A DNA stretch of 64,000 bases, taken from assembly GCF_003217775.1 (NCBI RefSeq), contig NZ_QJVJ01000006.1, positions 124,001 to 188,000 of the forward strand, in the 5' to 3' direction. Source of the stretch: Paenibacillus flagellatus (GTDB taxonomy: Bacteria > Bacillota > Bacilli > Paenibacillales > NBRC-103111). Below, in pieces: positions 60,663 through 64,000 of this stretch. The notes beneath the pieces were generated by a model that did not search any database, had not been told where the DNA came from, and saw only the letters and a program-made list of their open reading frames with translations. Made by a program: the position numbers and the translations under genes. Position 1 is the stretch's first letter. Each line of letters opens with the position of its first letter.

Positions 60663-61106
60663 TTACCGCCCGATCCCGCTTAACCATCCCCGCGACCGTC
60701 TCGTCAAGTACAGCGCCACCGCGAACATGAGCAGCGCGTTGACGGGATGCCAGACCGCCACCATCCACACGTCCGCAAACGCGAGCGCGGTCACGTATTG
60801 GAGCGAGCTCATCGCAAACAGCCCGATCCCCCACCAGCGCAAGCTGCCGCGGATGCCCCCGACAAACGACAGGACGAAAAGAACCAACGGGATTTTATCG
60901 AAGTAGAGGACGAACGCGCGGTGCAGCTCCCAATCCGCCGCGTCCTTGAATATTCCCATGCCGGCGAACAGCACCTGGACGACGATGCAGGCGGCGAACA
61001 AAAGCGCCAATACCGCGTAAAGAAATCTTGAAATCCGGATCCGTCCCGGCGGAACGTTATCCCCGGCTTGTACCGGCGTACCGGTACGACTCGTATCATT
61101 CATCAT
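60663..61106 (-). CDS. Four-helix membrane protein (DUF6220-like)
   Basis: 147 residues with four membrane helices (FLYAVLALLFAACIVVQVLFAG, IPLVLFVLSFVGGI, WWGIGLFAMSSLQYVTAL, HPVNALLMFAVALYLT). Two histidines (LHRAF, WHPVN) could bind haem, as proposed for similar small families. Size and pattern suit DUF6220. It starts 24 bases after the gene upstream, so both are in one operon. AAAGGGG is close before the first ATG. Function is unknown. Confidence 0.65.
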   Translation of the reverse strand: MMNDTSRTGTPVQAGDNVPPGRIRISRFLYAVLALLFAACIVVQVLFAGMGIFKDAADWELHRAFVLYFDKIPLVLFVLSFVGGIRGSLRWWGIGLFAMSSLQYVTALAFADVWMVAVWHPVNALLMFAVALYLTRRSRGWLSGIGR

Positions 61107-61130
61107 TCATTCCCCTTTCCCTCAACCCGT

Positions 61131-61631
61131 TCACGCGGCGCGCTTCCCCCACGGCTTGAACACGGATAGCGCTAACAGCGCGACAAGCGAGACGATTTGC
61201 AGCGCCACGCCCGTGAACAAGTAGAGCCGGTTCGCCAAAAATCCGGGATCGTGCAGCGCGTTCATCCCGGCCGTCTCCGACAGCTCGAACGCCCGCAGCG
61301 ACCAGACATAGATGCCGACCAGCCCGACGCCGATCGACAGCAGCGTCAGCAGCTCCTTCGCGATGATCCAGTAATACCGCACAAGTCCCCAATGCGTCAG
61401 CACGGACAACAGCACCCCGGTGACGACCGCGCCGATCGTGGACGCGCGAACCGACGAGCGGGCCAGGACGAGCATGACGGTGTAGCACGCTTGGAACACG
61501 CGCGGATCGCTTGTCGCCGCCGCCGTAATGTTCAAGATAAGAAACACGACCATGCAGCCGAGCAGGATGCCCGAGAAGACGATATGCAGCGTCAGCAGCG
61601 CTTTCTTTTGGATCAACGTGATTTTTTTCAC
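61131..61631 (-). CDS. Small membrane protein, DUF2269-like
   Basis: 166 residues from a GTG start at 61631, five bases after GGAGGTG. Four membrane helices (LTLHIVFSGILLGCMVVFLILN, SVRASTIGAVVTGVLLSVLTHW, IIAKELLTLLSIGVGLVGIYVW, FTGVALQIVSLVALLALSVF). A histidine sits in the first helix. The upstream neighbours are a response regulator and sensor kinase, and a stress or envelope target of that pair is plausible. Family assignment is tentative. Confidence 0.6.
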   Translation of the reverse strand: MKKITLIQKKALLTLHIVFSGILLGCMVVFLILNITAAATSDPRVFQACYTVMLVLARSSVRASTIGAVVTGVLLSVLTHWGLVRYYWIIAKELLTLLSIGVGLVGIYVWSLRAFELSETAGMNALHDPGFLANRLYLFTGVALQIVSLVALLALSVFKPWGKRAA

Positions 61632-61719
61632 AAATTCACCTCCCACCGGCCGGTCCGCATCGACGAACGCCGCTCTCGCGGCTTCGCCGTTCGGATCACC
61701 GGGTCGTTTCCGCCGTCCG

Positions 61720-62418
61720 CTACATATTGAACCGGTAGCCGACGCCCCATATCGTCTCGATGTATTGCGGCTTCGTCGGGTCTGTCTCGATTTTTTCCCG
61801 CAGCTTGCTGATATGGACGGTGACGGTGGCGATATCGCCGAGCGAATCGAGCCCCCATATTTTTTGGAACAGCTCCTCCTTGCCGAACACGCGGTTCGGA
61901 TGCAGGACGAGGAACAGGAGCAGGTCGTACTCCTTGGACGTAAACGGCACCTCCGCCTCGTTCACGTAGACCCGGCGCGACGGCTTGTCGATGCGGATGC
62001 CGCGGACGCGGATCTCGTCCTTCGCCCCGCCGCCGCTGCCGACGAGCCGCTCGAACCGGGCCAGATGCGCCTTCACCCGGGCGACGAGCTCGCCCAGGCT
62101 GAACGGCTTGATGATGTAATCGTCCGCGCCCAGACCGAAGCCGCGAATTTTGTCCACGTCCTCCTTCTTCGCCGATACGATCAGAATCGGGACGTCGGTG
62201 CGCCCGCGCACTTGCCGGCAAATTTCGTACCCGTCCACCTTCGGCAGCATCAGGTCGAGAATGAGCAGGTCGTAGCCGCCCCCGAGCGCCATCTCGAGCC
62301 CCGCGTCGCCGCTGTCCGCGACGTCCGCCCGGAACCCCGCGGCCTCCAAATAATCCCGCTGTACCTCGGCGATCACCGGATCGTCCTCGACGATCAGTAT
62401 CCGTTTATTCCCCGTCAT
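61720..62418 (-). CDS. OmpR/PhoB-family response regulator
   Basis: 232 residues. Receiver domain with ILIVEDDP at the start, phospho-aspartate in DLLILDLMLPKVDGYE near residue 55, and DDYIIKPFSLGELVARV. The winged-helix output domain (about 130-232) contains VPFTSKEYDLLLFLVLHPNRVF, VHISKLREKIE and YIETIWGVGYRF. It acts with the kinase encoded just upstream, whose stop overlaps this ATG. GAGGAAG is the ribosome site. The target is probably the two membrane proteins downstream. Confidence 0.94.
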   Translation of the reverse strand: MTGNKRILIVEDDPVIAEVQRDYLEAAGFRADVADSGDAGLEMALGGGYDLLILDLMLPKVDGYEICRQVRGRTDVPILIVSAKKEDVDKIRGFGLGADDYIIKPFSLGELVARVKAHLARFERLVGSGGGAKDEIRVRGIRIDKPSRRVYVNEAEVPFTSKEYDLLLFLVLHPNRVFGKEELFQKIWGLDSLGDIATVTVHISKLREKIETDPTKPQYIETIWGVGYRFNM

Positions 62419-63947
62419 CGTCTTCCTCCCGTCTCGTCGGCCGCATCCTTCGGCAGCGCCATCGCGATCGTCGTTCCTTCTCCCGTCTTGCTCTCCGCCC
62501 ATACGCGTCCGCCGTGCTCTTCGACGATCTGCTTCACGATCGCAAGCCCAAGCCCGCTGCCGGCGCTGCCGCCGCCGCGCGAAGGGTCGGCCCGGTAAAA
62601 CCGGTCGAAAACGTGCGGCAGCGCCTCGGCGTCGATGCCCGCCCCGTTGTCGCGCATGCGCACGATCGCCTCCCGGTCCGTCGATTCCAGCTCGATGCGG
62701 ATCGCCGTCCGTTCCCCGCCGCCCGCATATTTGATGCTGTTATCCACGACGTTCTGGATGACCCGGTGCAGCTTCTCCTTGTCGGCGCTCACGTACGGCT
62801 CCGGTTCGCCCGGCGAACGCGGCGCGTATACGAAGGCGATGTCGGCGTTCGGATGCTGGAGCCGAAGCTCCTCGACGCAATCGCTCAAGTAGGCGACGAG
62901 CCCCGTCCGTTCGAAATGAAACGGCAGCCGCTTCAAATCCAGCTTCGAGAACAGGAACAGCTCCTCGATTTGCCGGTCCATGTCCGACGCCTTCTTGTAA
63001 ATCATGCGAAGATAGTTGTTCCGCTTCTCCGGCGTGTCGGCGATGCCGTCCAGTATGCCTTCGACGCACCCTTTGATGGCCGTGATCGGCGTCTTCAAGT
63101 CGTGGGAAATGTTCGACAGCAGCTCCTTGCGGTTGTCCTCGTACTGGAGCTGCAGCGCGATCGAATGCTGGAGCCGGATGCGCATCTCCTCGAACGCGGC
63201 GCCGACCTGGCCGAATTCGTCCTTGCGCCCGCCCGTCTTCAGCTCATGGTCGAGTTTGCCCTCCTTGATCTGCTCCGCCGCCTCCTTCAAGGCGTACAGC
63301 GGGCGGATGAAGCTGCGCGAGACGAAATACGTCAGGACGCCGTTCGTCAAGGCGAGGATGAATAGCAACGTCCCGGCCACGATCGGCATCGCCTTCGGAT
63401 ACAGCCGGACGAGCGGACTCATGTCCGACAAGAAATAAACGTCGCCGGCGCTGCCGTCCGCGAACGTCGTCTTCCGCCGCTCCACCACGAACGTCTTGCC
63501 GCCGGACTCCATATCCCATTCCTCGTTATGGTTCCAATGGTTGCGTCCCTCGTCCCGTCCCGCCTCTTCCTGCAGGGCGGAGACGTCGACGTCGCGCACG
63601 TAGGACGATACGAAGGCGGCTTGCCCGCCGCGCACGACGACGATACCCGATTTCATCTCTCCGAACCGCGCGTCCAAATCGTTCAAAAAGGCGGCGTCGC
63701 TCAGCCGGTCCGGGTCGTACCGGATGAAAAACCGGATGCCGGCGAACAGCTCTTCGCGCCGGGCGAACGTTTCTTTGATTTCCGGAAACGCTCGTCGGCC
63801 CGTATCGCCGCCTCCGTAATAGTCCGAGATGCCCGCCATGTCCCGCATGAACAAGCCGAACAGCAGCATGGCGGAGACAAAAAACAAGACGAGCGGGATC
63901 AGGACCATCCCGAAGTTGGACAAGATGAGCTTTTTTCGGATCGACAC
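62415..63947 (-). CDS. Sensor histidine kinase, two transmembrane helices with HAMP
   Basis: 510 residues from a GTG at 63947, eight bases after GGGAG (63953 is too close to the ribosome site). Membrane helices near residues 12-35 and 185-208 border an extracellular sensor of about 150 residues. HAMP follows (SRSFIRPLYALKEAAEQI, EFGQVGAAFEEM), then HisKA with SNISHDLKTPITAIKG (histidine near residue 286) and an ATPase domain with NVVDNSIKYAGGG, RMRDNGAGID and GSGLGLAIVKQI. It pairs with the downstream regulator. The signal is unknown; the rest of the window to 64000 holds no gene. Confidence 0.92.
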   Translation of the reverse strand: MSIRKKLILSNFGMVLIPLVLFFVSAMLLFGLFMRDMAGISDYYGGGDTGRRAFPEIKETFARREELFAGIRFFIRYDPDRLSDAAFLNDLDARFGEMKSGIVVVRGGQAAFVSSYVRDVDVSALQEEAGRDEGRNHWNHNEEWDMESGGKTFVVERRKTTFADGSAGDVYFLSDMSPLVRLYPKAMPIVAGTLLFILALTNGVLTYFVSRSFIRPLYALKEAAEQIKEGKLDHELKTGGRKDEFGQVGAAFEEMRIRLQHSIALQLQYEDNRKELLSNISHDLKTPITAIKGCVEGILDGIADTPEKRNNYLRMIYKKASDMDRQIEELFLFSKLDLKRLPFHFERTGLVAYLSDCVEELRLQHPNADIAFVYAPRSPGEPEPYVSADKEKLHRVIQNVVDNSIKYAGGGERTAIRIELESTDREAIVRMRDNGAGIDAEALPHVFDRFYRADPSRGGGSAGSGLGLAIVKQIVEEHGGRVWAESKTGEGTTIAMALPKDAADETGGRR

Positions 63948-64000
63948 GTGCACCGCTCCCGGGAAGTCAGAATGATTTCGTTTCGAACATGTACCAGCCG

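Overview
The window looks like a chromosomal segment of a high-GC, endospore-forming Bacillota of the Paenibacillaceae (Paenibacillus or Cohnella type). The evidence is a set of Bacillales housekeeping genes (helicase loaders dnaB-dnaI, yqzM, yuiB, coproheme decarboxylase, sdhCAB, sporulation inhibitor sda). It also has the AraC regulator plus LplB/YtcP-type sugar ABC transporter style, copper-amine-oxidase 'stalk' proteins and WYL regulators common in that family. Species cannot be fixed from the sequence alone. No rRNA, tRNA, CRISPR array or transposase was seen.

Layout. (1) 1-19660 is a carbohydrate and surface region: a Gfo/Idh/MocA oxidoreductase, an AraC regulator followed by the deleted remnant of a solute-binding lipoprotein, two secreted stalk-domain proteins, a secreted alpha-toroid protein with a C-terminal FIMAH-type domain, a phosphoesterase, DinB and SRPBCC proteins, a three-gene sugar ABC importer, an orphan GlpP-type antiterminator and a very large secreted heparinase II/III-like protein. 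(2) 19662-32598 is a Pel-type exopolysaccharide cluster read on the minus strand: epimerase-PelD fusion, PelE, a PelA-like deacetylase, PelF, a PelG-CotH fusion, a VTC-type polymerase-domain protein and a DUF4956 membrane protein. A divergent secreted DUF4832 protein and a stand-alone pseudo-receiver flank it. (3) 32756-45155 holds sdhCAB, a LysR regulator, a ktrB-ktrA-antiporter operon behind a cyclic di-AMP riboswitch, a CPBP protease, uvrC and trxA. (4) 45456-55851 holds yqzM, dnaB-dnaI, a hydrolase, yuiB, a DUF3298 protein, chdC/hemQ, sda with an unknown partner, an LtaS-like enzyme and a WYL regulator. (5) 56118-60298 is a ComQXPA-like quorum-sensing locus in unusual order. (6) 60663-63947 is an OmpR-type two-component system with two small membrane proteins.

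How it works together. The pel cluster should make, modify and export a cationic polysaccharide. Its PelD half keeps a c-di-GMP binding signature but has lost the cyclase site, as in known PelD. Two fusions tie sugar-nucleotide supply to the PelD receptor, and a CotH kinase-like domain to the PelG exporter. The ComQXPA-like locus has a candidate peptide ending in two tryptophans, a ComP-like kinase whose sensory half is AT-rich while its kinase half is GC-rich, a ComA-like regulator and a ComQ-like prenyltransferase. The base-composition switch inside comP recalls the exchangeable pherotype region of Bacillus.

A further unexplained structure is a pair of intergenic arrays (48405-48584 and about 60365-60550). 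Each has four TTGGA/TCCAA palindromes at nearly the same spacing, and no feature type in the window explains them. All calls were made by reading the sequence; no database search was run.
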